A stretch of 64,000 nt of DNA from Pseudoalteromonas luteoviolacea (lineage in GTDB: Bacteria; Pseudomonadota; Gammaproteobacteria; Enterobacterales; Alteromonadaceae): the NCBI RefSeq assembly GCF_018100925.1, contig NZ_JAGJEH010000009.1, forward strand, positions 62,001-126,000, written 5' to 3'. Below, one piece after another: positions 22,061 to 30,685 of this stretch. Under the pieces are notes generated by a model. It was not told where the DNA came from, did not search any database, and saw only the letters and a list, made by a program, of their open reading frames with translations. Made by a program: the position numbers and the translations under genes. Positions within the stretch are counted from its first letter, which is position 1; every line of letters begins with the position of its first letter.

Positions 22061-23935
22061 TTGAAGCTGATCGCAAAACTATTTAAAGGCTTATGGCATG
22101 CGTTGAACTTCTCACGCAGGCTACTTGTAAACTTGGTATTTGTTGTACTTATCATTGGCCTCGTCGTGGCTATGATGACATCTGAAGAGGAAATCCTCGT
22201 CCCTCAGGATAGCGTGTTAAGGCTAAACCTATCGGGTAAGCTGGTAGAGCAACTGACCTATGTTGATCCAATTGATGCCGCATTGGATGACACATTCGGT
22301 TCAAAAGAAAAACCGATGGAAATACTTGTTGACGATGTAATTAAAGTCATTAACAACGCATCCCGCGATAATCGTATTAAGGCGATTCATCTAGATCTAA
22401 GAAACTTATATCACGGTCACCTAGATAAGCTGCGTGATATAACAACTGCTATCGAAGCGTTTAAAGCATCAGGCAAACCTGTATATGCTCACGGTCCCTA
22501 CTTCACTCAGACTCAGTATTATTTAGCGTCTACAGCCAATGAAGTCTCCATGCATCCGTATGGCGGTGTAAGTATTAAAGGTTTTGGAACCTATCCAATG
22601 TACTTCAAAGATGCGCTAGAAAAATTACAAGTTACTCAACACATTTTCCGTGTTGGTACATACAAGTCAGCAGTTGAACCTTTTATCCGAAATGATATGT
22701 CTGACGCAGCAAAAGAAGCTAACAAGCTATGGCTATCAAGCCTTTGGGAGCAATATAAAGAAGATGTTGCAGCAAGACGTCCGTTTAACACGGACAATTT
22801 TGATGAAACCCTAACCCAGCTTGGCGAGAAAATGGCTTCAGTTTCAGGTGATTCAGCGCAATTTGCGATGAAATATGGTTGGGTTGACGCGCTTGAGACT
22901 GATCAAGAGTTCAATGATAAACTCGTTCAGTTGGTTGGTACTCAGAACAAAGGCAACAAATACAAGCAAGTTAAGTACAGCGAATACTTGGCTTCAATTA
23001 CAAGTTTCCAAGCCATTCCAAACCCGCTCTCGGATAAAGTTGCTGTAGTTGTAGCCAAAGGCCATATTGTTGACGGCAAGCGCAAAGCAGGCGTGATTGG
23101 AGGAGACTCCACAGCTGCTTTACTACGAAAAGCACGCATTGACGAAAATGTTAAAGCTGTTGTACTACGTATTGACTCAGGCGGTGGTAGCGTATTCGCT
23201 TCAGAGCAGATCCGCAATGAAGTGTTGGCGATTAAAGCTGCTGGCAAACCAATTGTTGCATCTATGGGCTCTGTTGCTGCTTCTGGTGGCTACTGGATAG
23301 CTGCATCGGCCAATGAAATTTGGGCATCTCCCAGTACTATCACAGGTTCAATTGGTATCTTTGGCACTATCTTTACATTCGAAAACTCTTTAAAAGAGCT
23401 TGGGGTGTATTCAGATGGCGTGGCAACCACAGAGCTTAAATCTTCTTCAATTTCACGTGGTATCGACCCTCAGTACGCCGACATCATTCAAATGGGTGTC
23501 GAAGATGCGTATGACAAATTCCTCTCTGTTATTTCTGAAGCTAGAAACTTGAATAAAGAAGATGTCAATGAAGTTGCTCAGGGTCGCGTTTGGTTAGCTC
23601 CTCAAGCATTGGAGTTTGGCCTGATTGACAAGCTAGGTACGAAAGAACAAGCCATTGAATCAGCTGCTGCACTTGCGAGCCTTGAGCACTATGACGTCAT
23701 TAATGTTGAGCAGACTCTGACCGATAAAGAACGCTTAATGCAACAAATCTTTGGTGCAAAAGTCACTCAATCTTTACTGCCTACGGCATCTCAAACAGAT
23801 ACGTTACAAAAAGTGTCGCAGCAAAGTATTGGTAACTTAATATATAAAGTTCAGCAAAGTGCCAACATGATTGAACTATATAATGACCCAAATAGTCTAT
23901 ATAGCGTGTGCACCATGTGTGATGTGGCACAATAA
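22061..23935 (+). CDS. sppA: signal peptide peptidase SppA, 67-kDa type
   Basis: A 624-residue membrane-anchored serine protease with a TTG start at 22061 and a good ribosome binding site (AGAGGAATAACA). One membrane helix spans residues about 21-39. Two S49 domains follow. The catalytic Lys202 lies in the first (RVGTYKSAVEPF) and the nucleophile Ser408 in the second (GSVAASGGYW), as in the E. coli enzyme, which degrades cleaved signal peptides in the inner membrane. ansA follows on the same strand, separated by an intrinsic terminator. Length and order of domains are standard. Confidence 0.96.
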   Translation: MKLIAKLFKGLWHALNFSRRLLVNLVFVVLIIGLVVAMMTSEEEILVPQDSVLRLNLSGKLVEQLTYVDPIDAALDDTFGSKEKPMEILVDDVIKVINNASRDNRIKAIHLDLRNLYHGHLDKLRDITTAIEAFKASGKPVYAHGPYFTQTQYYLASTANEVSMHPYGGVSIKGFGTYPMYFKDALEKLQVTQHIFRVGTYKSAVEPFIRNDMSDAAKEANKLWLSSLWEQYKEDVAARRPFNTDNFDETLTQLGEKMASVSGDSAQFAMKYGWVDALETDQEFNDKLVQLVGTQNKGNKYKQVKYSEYLASITSFQAIPNPLSDKVAVVVAKGHIVDGKRKAGVIGGDSTAALLRKARIDENVKAVVLRIDSGGGSVFASEQIRNEVLAIKAAGKPIVASMGSVAASGGYWIAASANEIWASPSTITGSIGIFGTIFTFENSLKELGVYSDGVATTELKSSSISRGIDPQYADIIQMGVEDAYDKFLSVISEARNLNKEDVNEVAQGRVWLAPQALEFGLIDKLGTKEQAIESAAALASLEHYDVINVEQTLTDKERLMQQIFGAKVTQSLLPTASQTDTLQKVSQQSIGNLIYKVQQSANMIELYNDPNSLYSVCTMCDVAQ

Positions 23936-23991
23936 TTCAATACCATAAGGTTAATGAATAAACTGCAATGTGATGCTGCAGTTGGTATACT

Positions 23992-24019
23992 AAGCCCAGA
24001 TTCGTATCTGGGCTTTTTT
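23992..24019 (+). terminator. intrinsic terminator after sppA, abutting the ansA start
   Basis: AAGCCCAGAT and ATCTGGGCTT form a perfect 10-bp stem with loop TCGT, followed by six Ts at 24014-24019. The next three bases are the likely ATG of ansA. It could terminate sppA transcripts or act as a sppA-ansA attenuator. Confidence 0.85.
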
Positions 24020-25030
24020 ATGAAAAGAAAAAAAATCTACATTGCCTATACTGGCGGCACCATTGGGATGAAGCAATCGAGCAAAGGCTATGTGCCCGTT
24101 GCCGGTTATTTGACAGAAACAGTAAAAAATAACGCCGAATTCACGCGTGAAGAAATGCCGCTGTTCGATATTCACGAATATTGTCCGCTCATCGATTCTT
24201 CAGATATGTCGCCACAGCATTGGCAGCTTATCGCTGAAGATATTAAAGCAAAATACAATGACTATGATGGCTTCGTTGTGTTGCATGGTACTGACACCAT
24301 GGCGTACACGGCATCCGCCTTATCTTTCATGTTCGAAAACTTAACCAAGCCTGTCATTGTTACAGGCTCTCAAATTCCACTTTCTCAATTGCGATCTGAT
24401 GGTCAAGTAAATCTGCTAAATGCTATGTATTTAGCTGCCAACTACCCTATTGCTGAAGTGAGCTTGTTCTTTAACAATAAACTATTCCGCGGCAATCGCG
24501 CACTTAAAGCACATGCAGATGGTTTTGACGCATTCGCTTCTCCTAATTTGGCGCCTTTAGCTCAAGTTGGTATCAATATCCAACTACAAGAAGGCAAGCT
24601 GAGCCCTTATGTTGACCAAGAGCTGGACGTAACCTCTATTCAATCCCAGCAAATAGCTGTATTGCACCTCTACCCTGGGATAAGCGCAGCTATGGTTGAT
24701 AATGTTTTGTCAGATGATGTAAAAGCACTTATTTTACTTAGTTTTGGCGTAGGCAATGCACCTCAACAAGACGATATTTTGAGTACTTTGAAATCAGCAT
24801 CAGATCGTGGTGTTGTCATTGTCAATCTAACACAATGTATTCAAGGTCAGGTTAATATGGGTGGTTATGCTACAGGAAATGCACTGCTGAACTGTGGTGT
24901 GATTAGCGGCTATGATATGACGTTAGAAGCATGCTTAACCAAACTACATTATCTCTTTAGCCAAGAGTTAGAATTAGAAACGATACGCCACCTAATGCAA
25001 GATAACTTGCGGGGCGAACTAACTCGCTAA
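24020..25030 (+). CDS. ansA: L-asparaginase I (cytoplasmic)
   Basis: About 336 residues from the ATG at 24020, matching the family's usual N-terminus (MKRKKIYIAYTGGTIGM). A start at 23954 would add 22 unconserved residues read through a terminator hairpin. The first catalytic Thr is in YTGGTIG and the second in LHGTDTMAYTASALSF. The enzyme hydrolyses asparagine to aspartate and ammonia in the cytoplasm; no signal peptide is present. The preferred ATG has no ribosome binding site, since the six Ts of the terminator precede it, whereas 23954 has a close AAGG. How translation starts is therefore unclear. Confidence 0.92.
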   Translation: MKRKKIYIAYTGGTIGMKQSSKGYVPVAGYLTETVKNNAEFTREEMPLFDIHEYCPLIDSSDMSPQHWQLIAEDIKAKYNDYDGFVVLHGTDTMAYTASALSFMFENLTKPVIVTGSQIPLSQLRSDGQVNLLNAMYLAANYPIAEVSLFFNNKLFRGNRALKAHADGFDAFASPNLAPLAQVGINIQLQEGKLSPYVDQELDVTSIQSQQIAVLHLYPGISAAMVDNVLSDDVKALILLSFGVGNAPQQDDILSTLKSASDRGVVIVNLTQCIQGQVNMGGYATGNALLNCGVISGYDMTLEACLTKLHYLFSQELELETIRHLMQDNLRGELTR

Positions 25031-25039
25031 ACAATAAAA

Positions 25040-25060
25040 AAGGCCACAATGTGTGGCCTT
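25040..25060. terminator. bidirectional terminator between ansA and gnd
   Basis: AAGGCCACA and TGTGGCCTT form a 9-bp stem with loop ATG. T-rich sequence follows on the plus strand and an A-run precedes it, so it works for both convergent genes. Confidence 0.85.
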
Positions 25061-25071
25061 TTCTTTTTCTG

Positions 25072-26445
25072 TTAACGTACCTTTTCAGGTAGATCAACCA
25101 AATCAGTTAGGTGAGAAGTTTCACCACTGTGTGTCTTAATTCCGTGTTCACCAAAGTAATCACGTTGTGCCTGTACAAGGTGTCCGTTACTAGGTGTACT
25201 TAGCGTAGCAATATAAGTTTGTGTTGAAGCAAGCACAGGAAATGCAAGACCAGTTTGAATTGCTTGACCTGTTATACTGCGCAGCGCTTTTGCTTCATTC
25301 TCTAAGGTGTCGATAAAATCAACGCCTTTGGCGATATCATCTAGATAATCTGCACGAATAATGCAGCCTGCTCGCCATGTTTGTAACGTTTTAGCAAGAT
25401 CTACTTTCCACTGATGCGAGCGCGAAGCGCCTTTGATCAGTGCAAGGCCTTGGCGATAACACAGCAAGCTTGCAAAGTAGAACGCCGATTTGAGCTCTTC
25501 CAAATCAATATCAATCTTTTGCGTTTCTTTCGCTTGGTATGTCATTTCTTTTGCAGCTAGCGTACTAATTGTATTGGTAAGGTGACGGGCTTGTACCGCT
25601 GCAACCAACGATGGTACCGCAATACCTAGCTCGAGTGCATTTTGTGCAGTCCAAAGACCAGTGCCTTTAGCACCTACTTTATTGTCAATTAGGTCAACCA
25701 ATGGCGTCTGATTGTTATCTTCGAGACTCAAAATATGACGAGAAATCGATAATAAGTAGCTGTTTAATTCACCTTCAGACCAAGATTCAAAGATCTCAGC
25801 AACTTCTTTAGGAGAACGACCAGTACCAATGCGAAGTAAATGATAAACTTCCGCGATTAATTGCATCAGCGCATATTCAATGCCATTGTGTACCATTTTA
25901 ACAAAATGGCCGCTAGCAGACTGACCAACACGCGCAAAACAAGATTCACTATTGTAGCTTGCAGCTACTTTTTCGAACCAAGGCACTAGGCGCTCCCAGC
26001 CACCTTCAGAACCACTGGCCATCATTGCTGGGCCATGTCTAGCACCTTCTGCGCCACCAGATATACCCATAGTGGCAAATTCAAATTTATTTTGGTATTT
26101 AAGTTTCCGTGCAATACCATCTTTGTAGTTACTATTTCCACAATCAACAATGATGTCGCCTTTTGACACGCCGGCTTCAATCAACTCATTGCAAACAGCA
26201 TCTACAAGCTCGCCTGCAGGTACTAATAATAATACCGAACGAGGAGGCTCTAGCCTTCTTACCATATCACCGAGATCCGATACGATATGGAGACGCTCTT
26301 CTACACCCAAAGACTGTGCACAACTTAGTAATTCAGCACCTGCGTCTGGGTTTTTATCATAGGCGACTAACGTCATACCTTTCTCAATTAAGTTTAGTGC
26401 AAGGTTTTTGCCCATTACACCTAAACCAACTAATGCAACTTGCAT
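25072..26445 (-). CDS. gnd: 6-phosphogluconate dehydrogenase, decarboxylating
   Basis: A 457-residue enzyme that converts 6-phosphogluconate to ribulose 5-phosphate and CO2 with NADP+ in the pentose phosphate pathway. The cofactor site is VALVGLGVMGKNLALN at the N-terminus. The substrate segment GISGGAEGARHGPAMMASG differs in several positions from the common GVSGGEEGAR-YGPSLMPGG form. The catalytic HNGIEYALMQ and KGTGLWTAQNAL segments are present. The last 30 residues form the arm that crosses the dimer. It is somewhat shorter and more divergent than the E. coli protein but complete. Confidence 0.93.
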   Translation of the reverse strand: MQVALVGLGVMGKNLALNLIEKGMTLVAYDKNPDAGAELLSCAQSLGVEERLHIVSDLGDMVRRLEPPRSVLLLVPAGELVDAVCNELIEAGVSKGDIIVDCGNSNYKDGIARKLKYQNKFEFATMGISGGAEGARHGPAMMASGSEGGWERLVPWFEKVAASYNSESCFARVGQSASGHFVKMVHNGIEYALMQLIAEVYHLLRIGTGRSPKEVAEIFESWSEGELNSYLLSISRHILSLEDNNQTPLVDLIDNKVGAKGTGLWTAQNALELGIAVPSLVAAVQARHLTNTISTLAAKEMTYQAKETQKIDIDLEELKSAFYFASLLCYRQGLALIKGASRSHQWKVDLAKTLQTWRAGCIIRADYLDDIAKGVDFIDTLENEAKALRSITGQAIQTGLAFPVLASTQTYIATLSTPSNGHLVQAQRDYFGEHGIKTHSGETSHLTDLVDLPEKVR

Positions 26446-26881
26446 TAAGTTTCCTCCTCGGTAACAACCACACTTAAATTCGTCTACACGATGTCCGCTA
26501 CATTATACCTGAGCAATCAATAATATTCTGCTCGGGCCACCTCAAGCACCAAATAAACTGAAGTTTAGTACTTTTTACTCATAACGTCGTTTAACACAAG
26601 CAAAAGATTGCTTTACACACAGGTTAAATACATTATCAGTCAAGGTGTTAAATCCAATCTTAATTTCACTCTTGGATTGACGACCACTGACACCGGTGTC
26701 ATAATCACGTCATACAGATCATATAATTTAATTTGTGTATGAAAAAGGGTTTAGGGGCAAAACTTTACATAAAAGCGTAATTATCTGAGAATATTTACTT
26801 AATTAGGCTTTAAAAGACCACTATTTAACCACTTTTTTGATAAAGAAAGATGCTAGCAAGAACAGCCTACAGGAGAATCTG
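26446..26881. other. intergenic region between divergent gnd and pyk
   Basis: A 436-bp segment with the promoters of both central carbon genes. The right part is AT-rich and ends in a strong AGGAGA ribosome binding site. I looked for a HexR-type palindrome (TGTAAT...ATTACA), the known regulator of such genes in marine gammaproteobacteria, and found no good match. Confidence 0.5.
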
Positions 26882-28315
26882 ATGCTAAGACGCACAAAAA
26901 TAGTTGCCACATTGGGACCAGCTACAGATAGAGATAATAATTTAGAAAAAATCATTCGCGCCGGTGCTAATGTAGTACGACTAAACTTTTCCCACGGTGT
27001 AGCGCAAGATCACAAAGACAGAGCAGAAGCTGTTCGAGAAATCGCTAAAAAATTGGATACACATGTATCTATTCTTGCAGACTTGCAAGGTCCAAAAATT
27101 CGAGTGTCTACTTTTGCTGAAGGCAAAGTTGACCTAGTTGTAGGTGCAAAGTTCACGTTAGACGCAGAACTTGGTTTAGGTGAAGGCACCATTGACTCAG
27201 TAGGTATTGACTATAAAGAACTACCTCAAGACGTTCATACAGGTGACCTGTTACTTCTAAATGATGGCCTTATCCAACTTACAGTTGACGAAGTTGTTGG
27301 CAAAAAAGTTATTTGTACTGTCACCGTTGGCGGTATCTTATCTAACAATAAAGGTATCAACCGCCTAGGTGGTGGACTAACCGCTCCAGCTTTTACTGAC
27401 AAAGATAAAGAAGATTTAATCACCGCGACAGAAATTGGCGTTGACTATATTGCAGTATCTTTCCCTCGCAGTGGCGACGATATGCGATACGTTAGAGGCC
27501 TTGCTGAAAAGGCGGGCTCAAATGCTCAATTACTTGCAAAAATTGAACGTGCTGAAGCTGTAGAAACAGTAGAAGCAATTGATGACATCGTATTAGCATC
27601 TGATGCTGTGATGGTTGCGCGTGGTGATCTAGGTGTTGAAATTGGCGATGCTGCACTTGTTGGCAAGCAGAAACAAATTATTAGCCGCGCTCGTTCATTA
27701 AACAGAACAGTTGTTACTGCTACACAAATGATGGAGTCAATGATTGACAACCCAATGCCAACACGTGCAGAAGTTATGGACGTTGCAAACGCAGTCCTTG
27801 ATGGCACTGATGCTGTAATGCTTTCAGCCGAGACAGCTGCTGGAGATTACCCTGAAGAAACAGTTGCGACCATGGCACGTGTTTGTTTAGGTGCAGAATC
27901 ACAACCTGAGACTCACATTTCTAAGCACAGACTAGACAGCATGTTTGCAGACACGTCAGAAACTCTTGCTTTGTCTGCCATGTATGCCGCTAACCACTTA
28001 GATTCAGTCAAAGCCATTGTTGCCCTCACTGAGTCAGGCAACACTTCAAAACTTATGTCTAGGATCAGCTCGGGATTGCCAATCTTTTCACTTTCTCGTC
28101 ACGCTAACACACTAGGCCAAACAGCTCTATATCGTGGTGTATATCCGGTGTATTTTGACTCAACAAGCTGCACAGCAGATTCGCTGGTTAAAGATGCACT
28201 AAATACACTTGTTGAGAGCGGCGCACTTGAGAGAGGCGATACAGTTATTCTTACTCACGGTGACTTAATGGAAACCATTGGTGCAACCAATACATTGAAA
28301 ATTGTCACCGTATAA
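26882..28315 (+). CDS. pyk: pyruvate kinase
   Basis: A 477-residue glycolytic enzyme from the ATG at 26882, which has AGGAGA at 5 bases; an in-frame ATG at 26837 is not preceded by one. It converts phosphoenolpyruvate and ADP to pyruvate and ATP. Motifs: RTKIVATLGPATD at the start, NFSHG, KIERAEAVE (catalytic Lys), ARGDLGVEIG and TATQMMESMI. The order and length resemble the AMP-activated PykA type more than PykF, but the isoform call is tentative. A strong terminator follows. Confidence 0.96.
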   Translation: MLRRTKIVATLGPATDRDNNLEKIIRAGANVVRLNFSHGVAQDHKDRAEAVREIAKKLDTHVSILADLQGPKIRVSTFAEGKVDLVVGAKFTLDAELGLGEGTIDSVGIDYKELPQDVHTGDLLLLNDGLIQLTVDEVVGKKVICTVTVGGILSNNKGINRLGGGLTAPAFTDKDKEDLITATEIGVDYIAVSFPRSGDDMRYVRGLAEKAGSNAQLLAKIERAEAVETVEAIDDIVLASDAVMVARGDLGVEIGDAALVGKQKQIISRARSLNRTVVTATQMMESMIDNPMPTRAEVMDVANAVLDGTDAVMLSAETAAGDYPEETVATMARVCLGAESQPETHISKHRLDSMFADTSETLALSAMYAANHLDSVKAIVALTESGNTSKLMSRISSGLPIFSLSRHANTLGQTALYRGVYPVYFDSTSCTADSLVKDALNTLVESGALERGDTVILTHGDLMETIGATNTLKIVTV

Positions 28316-28337
28316 TCGTTAAATCACTAGTACAACT

Positions 28338-28367
28338 AAGCCCGACTCAATCAGTTGGGCTTTTTTT
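28338..28367 (+). terminator. intrinsic terminator after pyk
   Basis: AAGCCCGACT and AGTTGGGCTT pair over 10 bp with one G-T pair and loop CAATC, followed by seven Ts. Confidence 0.85.
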
Positions 28368-28405
28368 ACCAGAGCTCCAGACAAAACGATTTAAAGTGCT
28401 ACCTA

Positions 28406-29230
28406 TTAGCTCGCCAGTGCAGACTTAACTTTATCTCTATAGCTGCGGCTTACTTTCAACTCTTGACCGTTATCCAAAACCAATAAATACTCGCCGCTAC
28501 TTTGTGTAACTAGCTTACTAATCTGGCCTGTGTTTACGATAGCTGAACGGTGAACTCGTACAAATAACTTTGGATCAAGCTCTTGTTCCAGCTCTTTCAT
28601 TGTTTTGCGCAGAATATGCGTCTGACCATCTGCACAGTGAAGACACATGTAATCACCTGCTGCATCGATCCACTGGATTGTCGCTGTCGACACGCGAATA
28701 ATTTCACCCTGCTCTTTTACAGCTAATGACTCAGGAAACTTTTTATCTTCAATAGCGTCGCCTGTGGCGAGTTTCTTAAGTATTTCTTCACAATTATTGC
28801 CTGTGATCCCTGCAACAAAGCTCGCGAGCTTTTTCTTGTGGGCGTTATCTTGTTGGTTCTTTAAATAGCTTTGCACTTTTTCAATCGCCTGTTTTAGTCT
28901 GTTGTCATCTACTGGTTTAAGGATGTAATCCAGAGCGTGGATTTCAAACGCCTTAACTGCATAGTGATCGAACGCTGTGACAAAGACAATGGCAGGTAAA
29001 GGCTTAACACTTTCACTTAAAATCCGCGCAACCTCGAAACCATTTAAGCCAGGCATTTGGATATCTAAAAAGACCAAATCAATATCCTGTTGCTGACAAA
29101 TATCTATGGCTTTTTGTCCACTGTTACAAAGTTCGATAACTTCTATTTCTTCAAATTCTCTCAATCTGACAGCCAAGCCTTTTCTCGCTAGCGGCTCATC
29201 ATCAACAATTATCGTTTTAATCTTGCTCAT
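28406..29230 (-). CDS. LytTR-family response regulator
   Basis: About 274 residues from the ATG at 29230, 4 bp after the kinase stop. The receiver domain (residues 1-120) has the acidic pair in IIVDDEPLA and the phosphoacceptor Asp in LVFLDIQMPG. The C-terminal LytTR DNA-binding domain covers residues about 165-270, with LFVRVHRSAIVN and ELKVSRSYRDKVK. Phosphorylation by the membrane kinase encoded just upstream is expected. The targets are unknown. The frame also runs to 29254, but that start overlaps the kinase gene. Confidence 0.9.
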   Translation of the reverse strand: MSKIKTIIVDDEPLARKGLAVRLREFEEIEVIELCNSGQKAIDICQQQDIDLVFLDIQMPGLNGFEVARILSESVKPLPAIVFVTAFDHYAVKAFEIHALDYILKPVDDNRLKQAIEKVQSYLKNQQDNAHKKKLASFVAGITGNNCEEILKKLATGDAIEDKKFPESLAVKEQGEIIRVSTATIQWIDAAGDYMCLHCADGQTHILRKTMKELEQELDPKLFVRVHRSAIVNTGQISKLVTQSSGEYLLVLDNGQELKVSRSYRDKVKSALAS

Positions 29231-29234
29231 TACT

Positions 29235-30305
29235 TCACTTCTCGGCCTTTTCAAACGGAACCCGTATATTTGCCTTCAGTCCTGAAGGCGTATTATTTGA
29301 TAACACAAATGAGTAATTATTCTCATACAGTGTTTTTAATCTGTCTTGTGTATTGGCAATACCAACACCACCAGCATTAGTCAACTGACCATCGGACAAC
29401 TCTGCGCCAGGGCCATTGTCACCAACTTCTAACAATAGTTCATTGGCGAAAACTTGCGCTTTAATTTCGATTTTCCCACCCTCGTCCATATGTGCGATGG
29501 CATATTTAATCGAGTTCTCGATCAACGGTTGCAATATTAAGCTGGGCACTAATGCATGCTTAGCTTGCTCAGTGACATCTAGTTCAATAGCGAGTCGCTC
29601 ATCAAAACGCACCTTCTCTATTTCTAGATACAACTTAAGCGCATGAAGTTCCTGCTCCAACGGAACTTTTTTAATTGGATCTGTATTTAACGTATAACGC
29701 AAAAAGTCACTCAACCTTGACACCATCTGGTTTGCGTCTTTATTTTCCTCTACCAAAATGAGTGTTGAAATCGCATTCAGCGTATTAAATAGAAAATGAG
29801 GGTTGAGCTGGTAGCGCAGCATTTTTAATTGAGCTTCATGGGCCATTGTATTTGCTTTGAGTGCTTTTTGACGCTCGCTTTGTAATAGTTGGTAATATTT
29901 GATCCCAAAATATAGACCACTCCAACATAAAACAATGTATACCGAATCCAAGCCCTGTTGAAGATAGTAAAACCATTCATCTGGCCGGTAACCGTGTCGG
30001 TATATTTCCCATAAATTGTATTTTTGGACCACTGACCACAAAGTACCAGTGATATAAGACACGCTAAATACAACAAATATCAACACCCATGGCTTCGCAT
30101 TCCAAACCCGTCGATAAAGATATCTAAGAGGTACCGTCATCAAACAGCCAGCATAAGCATTGAGTACGATGACAAAAACATAGATGTCTCGCATTTCAAA
30201 TACCTTTGAGCCTATATAGTTGACTAGTGCATAACCTATCCAACCAGAAATCTGTAGTACCCAAAAAAATCGTTGTCGATTATCGACTAAAGCTTGCCAA
30301 TTCAA
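29235..30305 (-). CDS. LytS/YehU-type sensor histidine kinase
   Basis: A 356-residue inner-membrane kinase. Four hydrophobic segments lie in residues 12-150. The His_kinase domain carries the phosphoacceptor in LRYQLNPHFLFNTLNAI (about residue 172). The HATPase domain has the N box LIENSIKYAIA and GDNGPGA. No extracytoplasmic sensor domain is seen, so a membrane or membrane-bound signal is likely. It forms an operon with the LytTR regulator, with 4 bp between them. Confidence 0.9.
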   Translation of the reverse strand: MNWQALVDNRQRFFWVLQISGWIGYALVNYIGSKVFEMRDIYVFVIVLNAYAGCLMTVPLRYLYRRVWNAKPWVLIFVVFSVSYITGTLWSVVQKYNLWEIYRHGYRPDEWFYYLQQGLDSVYIVLCWSGLYFGIKYYQLLQSERQKALKANTMAHEAQLKMLRYQLNPHFLFNTLNAISTLILVEENKDANQMVSRLSDFLRYTLNTDPIKKVPLEQELHALKLYLEIEKVRFDERLAIELDVTEQAKHALVPSLILQPLIENSIKYAIAHMDEGGKIEIKAQVFANELLLEVGDNGPGAELSDGQLTNAGGVGIANTQDRLKTLYENNYSFVLSNNTPSGLKANIRVPFEKAEK

Positions 30306-30622
30306 ATTTATACTTACCTCTCATAACTTAACTTCGATTATATCCCATAGAAAACCCGATAAGCACTACCAATAGTCTTGTATTTCCAACAATTAACCGC
30401 AAACCTTTCGCGAATGGGATCTTCATGAAATAGTGTTAAATACATCCAAAGTAAATTCACTGTACGGCTTGAATTACCAGCTATGAGCCTCGGCTCTATG
30501 CTAGGACAAAAAACCCTAAAAATCACGATAAAAGGTACATTTGTGAATCATTTATAAATTATCACATACATGATTTATATCACTTTTTACATAAATGTAT
30601 CTGAGTGAAAAAACACCTCAAC
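30306..30622. other. intergenic region between divergent kinase and TonB receptor genes
   Basis: AT-rich promoter region for both genes. A minus-strand 62-codon frame at 30338-30526 lacks a ribosome binding site and is not called. The Fur box lies at its right end. Confidence 0.5.
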
Positions 30623-30641
30623 ATTATTGATAATCATTTTC
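30623..30641 (+). promoter_or_regulatory. Fur box
   Basis: ATTATTGATAATCATTTTC matches 15 of 19 positions of the GATAATGATAATCATTATC consensus. It lies 45 bp upstream of the TonB receptor gene. Iron repression of that gene is therefore expected. Confidence 0.8.
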
Positions 30642-30685
30642 AGTTGCAATAATATTCGCGCGTTTATTTTTAATTAGGGAAAATC

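Noticed and set aside
26446..26881. HexR-type operator between gnd and pyk
   Set aside because: No palindrome close to the TGTAAT...ATTACA pattern was found on reading.
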